From positions 414,006-478,005 of the forward strand of contig NZ_CAJRAU010000006.1 of NCBI RefSeq assembly GCF_907165045.1: a stretch of DNA of 64,000 nt. The letters run 5' to 3'. Positions within the stretch are counted from its first letter, which is position 1, and every line of letters starts with the position of its first letter. A program made the translations under genes and the position numbers. Below, piece after piece: positions 24,679-32,772 of the stretch. The DNA is from Dyadobacter linearis. Its GTDB lineage: Bacteria > Bacteroidota > Bacteroidia > Cytophagales > Spirosomataceae. The notes beneath the pieces were generated by a model. That model was not told where the DNA came from, did not search any database, and worked only from the letters and a program-made list of their open reading frames with translations.

Positions 24679-27600
24679 TTAAAAAGTGATGTTAAAACCC
24701 AGGTTGTACGTTTTTTGCAGCGGGTAAACCGAATTTCTGCCGGTAGGCGTTTCCGGGTCCATGTATTCGAGACCTGAAAAAGTGACCAGATTTTGTCCGC
24801 TGAGAAAAGCTGTCAACGATTTCACTCCAATGCGTTTCAATTGCGGCAGGTCCACTGTATAGTTGATATTCAATGCTTTCAAACGAATGTAGGAGGCATC
24901 TTTTAACCAAAAAGAAGAAAACCGATTGTTGTTGTTCGTACCATTGTTGCGGATCGCCGGGTAGCGGCCAGGTATCCATTCCGAATCCGGGTTGGTAATA
25001 TCCGCACGGTGCCACCGGTCCATAAAGTATGCGTAGGTACTCATATCGTTGGCAAAAGGCTGGATCAGGAAATGCTGCATTTGCATGACGAAATTGGCCC
25101 CGCCCTGCCAGTTCATTGTCACTGAAAATTTCTTCCAGGATGCATTGAGGTTCAGTCCGTACATGATCTCCGGAATCTCGCCACGCCCCAGCGGCTGACC
25201 ATCGTAGTCGTTGATCACGCCGTCGTTGTTGAAATCCTGGTATTTAATATCTCCGGGAAGCAATGTCGAATTGCCAAGTGCGTCCTGTACTGGCGAGCTG
25301 AGAATTTCTTCTTCCGACTGAAACTGCCCGACCGCTTTCAATCCCCAGAACCTGTTTTTCCACCTGCCCTGCACGCTGTTCCGCCAGTAGGCATCCTGCG
25401 AGGGGAATTCTCCCTGTTCGTAATCCGTCCATTTCGATTTCGAGAAAGACACATTTCCCGAGATATTGAATTTCACCTGACTGATCTTGTTGGAATGACT
25501 TACCACAAGCTCCATCCCGGAAGTCTGGTCTGCATTCAGGTTCTCGGCAGGCAGTCCGGCGCCGAAAGTACTTGGCAACTGCAATGCCCTCGTACCCAGC
25601 ATACCTTTGCGCTGGCGTCTGAAAATATCGAATTCAACGTCCAGCAGGTGATTTTTCAGGCCAAAATCAATACCCGCATTAAACATACTCGTACGCTCCC
25701 AGGTAATGTTGGGATTGGGCACACCTGCATCAACCAATCCGCTTGACACTTCATTACCGCCCATAATGTAGGTTTGCGAAGGATAATTATAACCCGCCAG
25801 GTATTGAAAAGCGCCGGTATTGTCATTCCCGGATTCCCCATACGAGCCGCGCAGTTTCAGGTTTCCGAGAAAAGGAAGGCGATCTGAAATGAATTTCTCT
25901 TCCGACAATCTCCACCCTGCTGAAACTCCCGAGAACAGTCCCCAGCGTCTCTCCACAGGAAAGCGCGGCGAGCCGTCGTAGCGAAAACTGTATTCAAGGA
26001 GGTATTTGCCATCGTAATCGTAGCTGAATCTGCCCACGAGGCTTTGTCTCCCATCATCCATCGCAGTTCCCGAGTTGGTCTGGCCAAGGAGCGGGCCGGC
26101 GAAGAGCTGATCGATCGGTACTACGTAATTATCTCTCCTGGCGGAAATGCTCGTTCCTTTGATCTCATTTTCCTCGTAAAGAAGCAGCGCGCCCACATTA
26201 TGGTGATTGGCAATGAGCTTGTTGTAATTGAGCGAAGCCTGGATGCGGCTTGATGAATTCTCGCCTTTTCCCAGTACAAGAAAATTACTGTCACGCCCGC
26301 CTACTACGCGTGACGTTCCTGTGGCAGGGTCCCAAACGTGGTGCTTGATCTGCTTTTGCCAGTGCTTGGAATCGTCATAGAGCAAATCGTAAGCCGCCAG
26401 GAACCGGGCATTTAAACCATCAATGAAAGGGATTTTGTAATCGATAGCCAGGTTACCCTGCAATGCATTCCGCCGGTTTCTGGCATATCCTGATAATTCA
26501 GGTTCCAGGTATCCCGAAAGTCCGTAATTATTATTGGATATCTTCCCGTCCGGTGTCTTCGGGTTCACGATCGGCCACGAGTATTGCAGCCAGGAAGCCA
26601 TTAAGTAAGCGTCCTGCACGAGGTCGTTCCGCGTTTCGCTTCTTGCTCCGATATCCACGGACACTTTCAGGTTGTCGTTGATCTGCGCCTCTACATTCGA
26701 CCTGAAATTGTATTTTTTGTAAGTCTGGTCACCCTCGCCCCACATGGCAGTAGCTTTGTGCCCGCCCAGCAAAAAGAAATATTTGATCTTGTCGCTTCCT
26801 CCTCTCACACTTAGGTTTTGCTGTACAACCGGCGTATAGTCCCTTACATACAAATCGTAATAGTTATAGTTTGGAAAATTGATCGGGTCACTGCCGTCGC
26901 GGAATTTCTGTACATCGGCCTGGCTGTAAACCGGTGTACCTCCGATATTTACGGCTGCCTCGTTTTTCAATGTTGCAAATTCTTCGGAGTTAACCAGTCT
27001 TGGGTACTTGGTCACATGCTGCACGGAATAATTCATGGAATAACTCAGCTCAGGCTTGCCCGAAACGCCCTTTTTGGTTGTTACAAGTATTACACCGTTT
27101 CCGCCGCTCACGCCGTATACCGAGGCAGACGCAGCATCTTTTAATATGGTGATACTCTCGATTTCATTCGGATCGAGCCGGTAAAAATCCCTGCCGACGA
27201 TACCGTCAACCACCACAAGTGCATTCCCGAAACCACGGATTGACAAAGTAGGGTCATCTTTTCCGGGTTCGCCGCTGCGCTGTACGGATATCAGCCCCGG
27301 CAGGTTCCCGGCAAGCAGGTTACCTACGTTGCCCGACGGAACGACAGACAGTTGCTTCGCGTCCATCGTGGCTACGGAGCCGGTAAGGTTTACTTTTTTC
27401 TGCGTTCCATAACCCACTACCACCAGCTCTTCCAGTGAATTAAGCGCCGGCTGCAATACCATCGACACAAAACTTTTGGTACCAACCGACGTTTCCTGGG
27501 AGGTAAATCCGATAAAGCTGAAAACTAGTACCGCGGAAGTATCTGCTACCTTAATCTCAAATTCACCTTTTTCATCCGTAATCACGCCGGCCGTGGAACC

Positions 27601-28137
27601 TTTGAGCAGCACACTCACGCCGGGTAACGCTTCGTTCTTTTCGGAGTCCGTCACTCTGCCTTTCACCACAATTTCAGCCTGTTGCGGCGCTATCATCACG
27701 CGCGGCACTTCACTGCCAAGTGTTTTCAGATTGCTGTGATCGGGTCCTTTTCTTTGATTGGGTGTTATTTCCGGCGTACCTGCTGCATTTGTGCTCGCGG
27801 GCAGGATTACAAATGAATTTCCTTTTACTTTTCTGTGTCTGAGCCCGACCGGTGTGAGCAACTGCCTGAGATTTTCTTCAAGCGTACTTTTGGGTTTCAC
27901 CGTCATTCCCCTCGCTTCCAGTCCTTCCAGGAGTTTTTCCTCAAAAAGAATATCTGCTTTGTAAAGCTCCTTCAATTGCAAAATTACCTCGCGTACCTGT
28001 TTTACCTGTGTTTCGGTTCTTTCCTGGCTCACTTTGTGCTGTGGAGACAATGCCAGGATCTGCGCTGAGACCTCAATGGAAAGGGAAAGAAATACAGCCG
28101 CGGACCAAATGCTGATAAACCTAAATTTTTGTCTCAT
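24679..28137 (-). CDS. SusC/RagA TonB-linked transporter with STN signalling domain
   Basis: A 1152-residue outer-membrane TonB-dependent transporter. After the signal peptide (ending VSAQ) there is an STN domain (about residues 40-110, EVILQLKELYKADILFEEKL), then a carboxypeptidase-D-like domain starting IVVKGRVTDSEKNEALPGVS, a TonB-box-like LEELVVVGYGTQKK, a plug with AASASVYGVSGGNGVILVTT and the barrel, which ends LGFNITF. The STN domain is the part that contacts a FecR-type anti-sigma factor; that gene lies 32 bp upstream, and the sigma factor precedes it. The transporter therefore probably doubles as substrate sensor. Confidence 0.95.
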   Translation of the reverse strand: MRQKFRFISIWSAAVFLSLSIEVSAQILALSPQHKVSQERTETQVKQVREVILQLKELYKADILFEEKLLEGLEARGMTVKPKSTLEENLRQLLTPVGLRHRKVKGNSFVILPASTNAAGTPEITPNQRKGPDHSNLKTLGSEVPRVMIAPQQAEIVVKGRVTDSEKNEALPGVSVLLKGSTAGVITDEKGEFEIKVADTSAVLVFSFIGFTSQETSVGTKSFVSMVLQPALNSLEELVVVGYGTQKKVNLTGSVATMDAKQLSVVPSGNVGNLLAGNLPGLISVQRSGEPGKDDPTLSIRGFGNALVVVDGIVGRDFYRLDPNEIESITILKDAASASVYGVSGGNGVILVTTKKGVSGKPELSYSMNYSVQHVTKYPRLVNSEEFATLKNEAAVNIGGTPVYSQADVQKFRDGSDPINFPNYNYYDLYVRDYTPVVQQNLSVRGGSDKIKYFFLLGGHKATAMWGEGDQTYKKYNFRSNVEAQINDNLKVSVDIGARSETRNDLVQDAYLMASWLQYSWPIVNPKTPDGKISNNNYGLSGYLEPELSGYARNRRNALQGNLAIDYKIPFIDGLNARFLAAYDLLYDDSKHWQKQIKHHVWDPATGTSRVVGGRDSNFLVLGKGENSSSRIQASLNYNKLIANHHNVGALLLYEENEIKGTSISARRDNYVVPIDQLFAGPLLGQTNSGTAMDDGRQSLVGRFSYDYDGKYLLEYSFRYDGSPRFPVERRWGLFSGVSAGWRLSEEKFISDRLPFLGNLKLRGSYGESGNDNTGAFQYLAGYNYPSQTYIMGGNEVSSGLVDAGVPNPNITWERTSMFNAGIDFGLKNHLLDVEFDIFRRQRKGMLGTRALQLPSTFGAGLPAENLNADQTSGMELVVSHSNKISQVKFNISGNVSFSKSKWTDYEQGEFPSQDAYWRNSVQGRWKNRFWGLKAVGQFQSEEEILSSPVQDALGNSTLLPGDIKYQDFNNDGVINDYDGQPLGRGEIPEIMYGLNLNASWKKFSVTMNWQGGANFVMQMQHFLIQPFANDMSTYAYFMDRWHRADITNPDSEWIPGRYPAIRNNGTNNNNRFSSFWLKDASYIRLKALNINYTVDLPQLKRIGVKSLTAFLSGQNLVTFSGLEYMDPETPTGRNSVYPLQKTYNLGFNITF

Positions 28138-28169
28138 GTAGCAAGAAAGGTTTAGTAATGGACATGGGT

Positions 28170-29186
28170 TTAATTGGTGTTTGTGGGTTTAGGAATAAGA
28201 TGCACTTGCTTTTTAACTTTAATCACTTCAATACCAAGCATTTCTTTAAGGACTTCCAGAAGGTCATCGGCCGTCTGAGCTTTGAAAGTTCCTGTGAGCT
28301 GCCTGCTCGCCAGCGAAGGGTCGTTAATCCGGATATCTGTTCCGAAAACATCACGGATCTGCACTGCGATTTCTGTAAGTGTAGTGTGGTTGAATGCAAA
28401 ACGCTGCTCCTTCCAGGCTGTCTGGCTGGAAAGTTCTCCGGGAGAAAGTGCGTGGATATGAATACTTCCGTCGGGTGCGAAACTTCCCTTTTCACCGGGC
28501 TTCATAACAGTTGGTTCGGGTGAGTTAACCGATGCCAATTCTACTTTTCCTTTATTTAATGTTACGTCCGTCTTGTTATTCCTGCTGTATACCGAAAACT
28601 CAGTTCCCAATACCGTAACTGTATTATTGCCAGGTGTATGCACTACGAAACGGAGCTTATCACCGCGCCTTCTCACATGAAACTCTGCCTCTCCTGAAAG
28701 ACGGACTTCTCTTGACCAAACGGCGAAGGTGAACCTGGGCACGCGCAGGGTACTGTTGGAATTGAGAACTACGCTGCTGCTGTCAGAAAGTGTAAATGAG
28801 CGCAACTCGCCGTATGCGGTTTCATAGTTTTCATAAATGATGTGATCGCGGAAAAAGTAGCCGGTCAGTCCGAGTACCAATATACAGGCAGCTACCCTAA
28901 TAGCTAATAAACTGGTTAAAACGTGCAGCGGGTGGATTGCGGCACCCTTCCGAAGCCGGCGCGGCTGCTGTTCGGTACTGTGTATACGTTCAAGATTTTT
29001 AGTGAATGCGGCTGGAAGGTCAGGCAGAAATTGCGGCTGGCATTTTTCCCATTCTTCGAGATATGCATAATAGATTTCGAGATTTTTTGGATCTGCCAGG
29101 CTCTCTGCAATCAATTTCTTTTGCAACGCCGAAGCATGTCCCGAAAAATAGTTGAACATGATCTCTTTTGTAATTATAAATTCCAT
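28170..29186 (-). CDS. FecR-family anti-sigma factor
   Basis: Inner-membrane regulator of the adjacent ECF sigma factor. The ATG at 29186 gives 338 residues beginning MEFIITKEIMFNYFSGHASA, a usual FecR N-terminus. A GTG at 29243 overlaps the sigma stop (GTGA) and would add 19 residues, so the start is not certain. Order: cytoplasmic sigma-binding part (1-90), membrane helix (AIRVAACILVLGLTGYFF), periplasmic FecR domain, and a DUF4974-like C-terminus ending with TGTFKAQTADDLLEVLKEML, the part that meets the SusC STN domain. Confidence 0.9.
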   Translation of the reverse strand: MEFIITKEIMFNYFSGHASALQKKLIAESLADPKNLEIYYAYLEEWEKCQPQFLPDLPAAFTKNLERIHSTEQQPRRLRKGAAIHPLHVLTSLLAIRVAACILVLGLTGYFFRDHIIYENYETAYGELRSFTLSDSSSVVLNSNSTLRVPRFTFAVWSREVRLSGEAEFHVRRRGDKLRFVVHTPGNNTVTVLGTEFSVYSRNNKTDVTLNKGKVELASVNSPEPTVMKPGEKGSFAPDGSIHIHALSPGELSSQTAWKEQRFAFNHTTLTEIAVQIRDVFGTDIRINDPSLASRQLTGTFKAQTADDLLEVLKEMLGIEVIKVKKQVHLIPKPTNTN

Positions 29187-29239
29187 TTCAATTTCTGTTG
29201 ATTCTCTTGTTAAATGGCTAACTCTGTCTGCTCCAAACC

Positions 29240-29887
29240 TCACTTCCCCGGCATTCGGTAAGCGGTAAGCGCCTTGCGGAATACGGCCAGCGCCTTGCTC
29301 ATGTGACCCTCTATCGCCTTCACGGATACACCCATTGCTTTCGCAATTTCAGCGTAGGATTTCCCTTCAAAGCGGTTGAGCAGAAATACCTTGCGACATT
29401 GCGGCGGCAGCGAGGCGGCGATCTTTTCTATGTACATATAGAGTTCATCGTATTCAAGGATCTGATCCGGCTCAGGTGTTCCGCCCGTTTCTCCATCCTC
29501 CTGTAACTCAAAATGATCTTCTTTGAAAAACTCCCATTTCAGATAATTAAGCGCCTTATACCGGACAGAAGCAAACAGGTAGGCCCGGAAAGATGTATTG
29601 ATCTGCAGATACGCCTGATTTTTCCAAAAAGTATAAAACACTTCTGAGACCAGATCCTCGGCAACCTCCCGGGTATAAACGTACCTGGCCGCGTGGCTGC
29701 ATAGTGAGCCGTAGTATTGCCGGAAAAGCAGTTCATAACCAGTAAGCGCGTTGACGTGAAAAGCCTGCCGGATAAAGTACTCCTTATCCTGCGTGCAATC
29801 GGATGCGGGAATCTCACCGATCGTCACCGAAGCTTCAATTGGTATGCTGCCCGAAGCGGTTGTTAGCTCAGTTTGTTTCTGATTCAA
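29240..29887 (-). CDS. ECF sigma-70 factor
   Basis: A 215-residue extracytoplasmic-function sigma factor. Region 2 is YELLFRQYYGSLCSHAARYV through AEDLVSEVFYTFWKN, and region 4 is LPPQCRKVFLLNRFEGKSYA plus AKAMGVSVKAIEGHMSKALA. About 40 extra residues precede region 2; downstream in-frame starts are not obvious, so the true start could be shorter than shown. It is the first gene of the 12-gene operon and pairs with the FecR protein that follows. It probably drives its own susCD operon. Confidence 0.9.
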   Translation of the reverse strand: MNQKQTELTTASGSIPIEASVTIGEIPASDCTQDKEYFIRQAFHVNALTGYELLFRQYYGSLCSHAARYVYTREVAEDLVSEVFYTFWKNQAYLQINTSFRAYLFASVRYKALNYLKWEFFKEDHFELQEDGETGGTPEPDQILEYDELYMYIEKIAASLPPQCRKVFLLNRFEGKSYAEIAKAMGVSVKAIEGHMSKALAVFRKALTAYRMPGK

Positions 29888-30097
29888 TGTCCTGATTGAT
29901 TGATGCTTTCAATAGTAAAGACAAGTTCTGTCAGGAACACCCTAGCTCCGCCTAAATAATTTAAACCGGTATCGTCTCACGCTGGGGCGACAGGATTGGT
30001 TTTTCCATCCCTGATCAAGGTAGTATGCGCTTGGTTTTGGCTTTTGGTGTTTAAGAATGTTAAGTGGCCAAGCTAACCCAAAGTTTATTTTAATACC

Positions 30098-30658
30098 ATG
30101 GATCGCAAAATCTTGATCGTTACCGGAGACGGTGGCGAAAGTTATGAAACCCTTTATGCCGTTCACCGTTTCCAGGAAGAAGGCGATATCGCATTGATAG
30201 CTGCCCCGAGCAAACGCAGGCTTAACCTCGTCATGCACGATTTTGAATTAGGCTGGGATACTTATGTAGAGCGCCCGGGCTATTGTCTGGCTTCTGACCT
30301 CACAATTGAAGAGGTAGTAGTGAGTGATTACGACGCCATTCTGCTGCTGGGCGGCCGCGCCCCCGAACACCTGCGCAACCATGCCGGGTTACTGGAAGTA
30401 GTACGGGAGTTTGACAGGCAGGGCAAGTGGGTCTTCGCAATTTGCCACGGGATCCAGATTCTGGTTACAGCCGGATTAGCCAACAACCGGAACCTTACCG
30501 CTTATGAACATATTCGGACCGAAATTGAAATGGGAGGTGGCACGTATTCAACGCAAGAAGCAATTCGCGACGGAAATATAGTAACTGGACAAACCTGGCA
30601 GTCGCACCCTGATTTTTACCGGGAAGTTTTTTCCTGTCTGAACAGCAATCGGTTTTAA
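30098..30658 (+). CDS. DJ-1/PfpI-family protein (glutamine-amidotransferase-like)
   Basis: A 186-residue cytoplasmic protein with the DJ-1/PfpI fold: KILIVTGDGGESYETLYA (Glu14 in the usual position near the active Cys), DYDAILLLGGRAPEHL, and the nucleophile elbow VFAICHGIQIL with Cys116-His117. Family members act as proteases, glyoxalases, deglycases or hydratases, and the sequence does not decide among these. It lies between two divergent sigma-factor genes and runs in the direction of the right-hand one, 53 bp before it, so the two may share a transcript. Confidence 0.88.
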   Translation: MDRKILIVTGDGGESYETLYAVHRFQEEGDIALIAAPSKRRLNLVMHDFELGWDTYVERPGYCLASDLTIEEVVVSDYDAILLLGGRAPEHLRNHAGLLEVVREFDRQGKWVFAICHGIQILVTAGLANNRNLTAYEHIRTEIEMGGGTYSTQEAIRDGNIVTGQTWQSHPDFYREVFSCLNSNRF

Positions 30659-30711
30659 TTACGGGCCATTTCTTGCATTATATTTAAGTTATATTTAGCC
30701 TTTCTTATGAT

Positions 30712-31293
30712 ATGGCTTCTTATTACCTAAGTAGTGATCTGGAATTAGCTGAACTGATAGCGAATGACGATGACCAGGCGTTTGCCGAAATCTATCGTCG
30801 CTATAAGGGTGTGCTCTTTTTGCATGCTCACAGGATGCTGGGGGATCAGGAAGAAGCCAAAGATATTTTACAGGAGCTTTTCACTACACTCTGGCTTAAC
30901 AGAAAGGAGATCAAGCCACACACCTCCTTCTCTTCCTATTTATACAAGGCGCTCCGAAATCGCATTTTTGATGTCATTTCCCACAAAAAAGTGGAGCAGA
31001 AATACATCAGTTCCCTGGCTGCATTCATTGAACAGGGTGAATGTATTACCGACCAGCAGATAAGAGAAAAAGAACTCACCGTACTCATTGAGCAGGAAGT
31101 TTCATTGCTACCTCCCAAAATGCGTGAGGTATTTGAGATGAGCAGAAATACAGACCTTTCTTACAAGGAAATTGCTCAGGAGCTTCATATATCAGACAAG
31201 ACTGTCAAAAAACAGGTTAGTAATGCCCTTCATATTCTCAGGCAGAAGCTGGATTTGGCTTTCGTGCTGATGTATATTTCGAAAGACCTTTAA
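30712..31293 (+). CDS. ECF sigma-70 factor
   Basis: A 193-residue ECF sigma factor. Region 2 includes FAEIYRRYKGVLFLHAHRML and EEAKDILQELFTTLWLN; region 4 includes LLPPKMREVFEMSRNTDLSY and AQELHISDKTVKKQVSNALH. It opens the right-hand polysaccharide-utilisation operon and is followed 81 bp later by its FecR partner. An AT-rich TATATTTA (30690-30697) just upstream resembles a -7 element at 7 of 8 positions but lies very close to the start. Confidence 0.93.
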   Translation: MASYYLSSDLELAELIANDDDQAFAEIYRRYKGVLFLHAHRMLGDQEEAKDILQELFTTLWLNRKEIKPHTSFSSYLYKALRNRIFDVISHKKVEQKYISSLAAFIEQGECITDQQIREKELTVLIEQEVSLLPPKMREVFEMSRNTDLSYKEIAQELHISDKTVKKQVSNALHILRQKLDLAFVLMYISKDL

Positions 31294-31374
31294 AAAAAAC
31301 AGCTTTTTTTTGCGCAAGCCTACTACTTCCACCCGCGCAGCCCGTCTTATATACATTAGCAGAAAACATGTATC

Positions 31375-32568
31375 ATGGACGAATCTCTGGCAAAGGAGCT
31401 ATTTCAAAAATATAAGGACGGAACATTGACCGAGGAGGAAATGGCGCTGCTGGAAAGCTGGTATATCGCTCACGGAAAATCGTCCAACTCAACCATTACT
31501 ACCAATGAAATTGAAAAGAACCTGGATCAGGTTTGGGAGTCCCTTCCGGTAAATAAGGATGAGAAAGCATCGAATAACAGCACGGTGAAACCACTGCTCA
31601 AATGGCTTGCAGTTGCCGCTTCCATTGCCATAGTTAGTACAATCGGCGTGAATTTTTTCTTTAAACAAAAAAATGAGCCCAACATTAAAACTGTTGCCAT
31701 CGTTCATGATGCGGCTCCGGGGGATAACAGAGCGAAGCTTACATTGGCAAACGGTCAAAATATTATGTTGCATGAAGCTGGCAACGGTAAGCTGGCGCAG
31801 CAGGGACAAACTGCGGTGATTAAAACAAAGCAGGGAGAAATTGTTTATGAATTTGATATGCAGGAAGCGGGCAGCCGTGCACAAACGGTGACCTATAATA
31901 CCATTTCCACTCCAAAGGCAGGGCAATATCAGGTAAAGCTGCCCGACGGGACGCGGGTGTGGCTTAATGCGGCTTCATCTATCCATTTTCCCACTGTTTT
32001 CCCGACAACGGAACGGGTGGTTGAAATTGCTGGCGAAGCATATTTTGAAGTGGCCAAGGTGACAAAAAATTCAAAGCGCGTTCCATTTAAAGTGAAAGCG
32101 GGCAACCAGGTTGTGGAGGTGCTCGGCACACGCTTTAATGTGAACAGTTATGCCGATGAAGCTATTATTCAAACAACCTTAGTGGAAGGCAGTATCAAAC
32201 TGGGATTAGCAGGGAAAGAAAATCAGGGAGTATTGCTGAGGCCGGGAGAACAGGCTTTGTTAACCAGAGATCTGCGAAAAAGTGCTGACATAGCTGCTGG
32301 GTCATTTAAAGTCAAACAGGTGGATACCAAAACCGTAATCGCATGGAAAGAGGGATATTTTCGCTTCAACAACGTAGGCTTGCCGGAGTTGATGAGACAA
32401 CTTTCTCGCTGGTATGACATGGAGGTAGTTTATGAAGGACCTATAAAAGAATACGAATTCGTAGGACAAATCGAACGGAATACCAATTTATCGAAGGTAC
32501 TGCAGATACTCGAACTGGGTGATGTACACTTCCGGATAGAAAATAAGAAAATAGTAGTGACTAACTAA
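31375..32568 (+). CDS. FecR-family anti-sigma factor with DUF4974-like C-terminus
   Basis: A 397-residue inner-membrane regulator. The N-terminal cytoplasmic part starts MDESLAKELFQKYKDGTLTE. One membrane helix follows (LAVAASIAIVSTIGVNFFF, about residues 85-104), then the periplasmic FecR domain (PDGTRVWLNAASSIHFP, GEAYFEVAK, VEVLGTRFNVNSY) and a C-terminal domain with RFNNVGLPELMRQLSRWYD. It is set up to pass a signal from the STN domain of the SusC encoded downstream to the sigma factor encoded upstream. A 204-bp gap to susC holds a leftward terminator. Confidence 0.93.
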   Translation: MDESLAKELFQKYKDGTLTEEEMALLESWYIAHGKSSNSTITTNEIEKNLDQVWESLPVNKDEKASNNSTVKPLLKWLAVAASIAIVSTIGVNFFFKQKNEPNIKTVAIVHDAAPGDNRAKLTLANGQNIMLHEAGNGKLAQQGQTAVIKTKQGEIVYEFDMQEAGSRAQTVTYNTISTPKAGQYQVKLPDGTRVWLNAASSIHFPTVFPTTERVVEIAGEAYFEVAKVTKNSKRVPFKVKAGNQVVEVLGTRFNVNSYADEAIIQTTLVEGSIKLGLAGKENQGVLLRPGEQALLTRDLRKSADIAAGSFKVKQVDTKTVIAWKEGYFRFNNVGLPELMRQLSRWYDMEVVYEGPIKEYEFVGQIERNTNLSKVLQILELGDVHFRIENKKIVVTN

Positions 32569-32642
32569 CCCTCTGATTTAAACCTAAACCTGCCGATTAT
32601 GGATAAATAAAAAAGAGAAATTGACACCCACGTTCCAGGAAC

Positions 32643-32674
32643 AAAAAAACCGTCTCAGATCTGACCTGAAACGG
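32643..32674 (-). terminator. Intrinsic terminator pointing away from susC, antisense to the fecR-susC leader
   Basis: Read on the minus strand: CCGTTTCAG, loop GTCAGAT, CTGAGACGG, then seven T. All nine stem positions pair in RNA when one U-G wobble is allowed; on the plus strand the same position would be a C-A mismatch. The T-run also lies only on the minus-strand side. No minus-strand protein gene precedes it. Confidence 0.65.
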
Positions 32675-32766
32675 CTGATGTCCGGAATGCTCCCAGCCGC
32701 GAAGCGGACCAGGAAAGAACTGCCCTTTTTTGATGGAAAAACAATCTTAACAATCCAAACCCAAAC
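32643..32766 (-). ncRNA. Candidate cis-antisense small RNA over the susC leader
   Basis: The minus-strand terminator at 32643-32674 lacks a coding gene. Upstream of it on the same strand, TATTTTTG (32773-32766) fits the Bacteroidota -7 consensus TAnnTTTG, although no good -33 box was seen. A transcript of roughly 115-125 nt would cover the fecR-susC gap and end before the susC start. Established knowledge: Bacteroides sigma/anti-sigma PULs often carry such antisense RNAs (DonS type) between the anti-sigma and susC genes. The ends are approximate. Confidence 0.4.
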
Positions 32767-32772
32767 AAAAAT

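Noticed and set aside
31292..31310. A8-CAGC-T8 run after the right-hand sigma gene, which could look like a terminator.
   Set aside because: The stem would be only A-U pairs, and the sigma and FecR genes are expected to share a transcript.
32657..32665. TCAGATCTGA self-complementary decamer in the fecR-susC gap as a separate operator.
   Set aside because: It is contained in the loop and stem of the leftward terminator, which explains it better.
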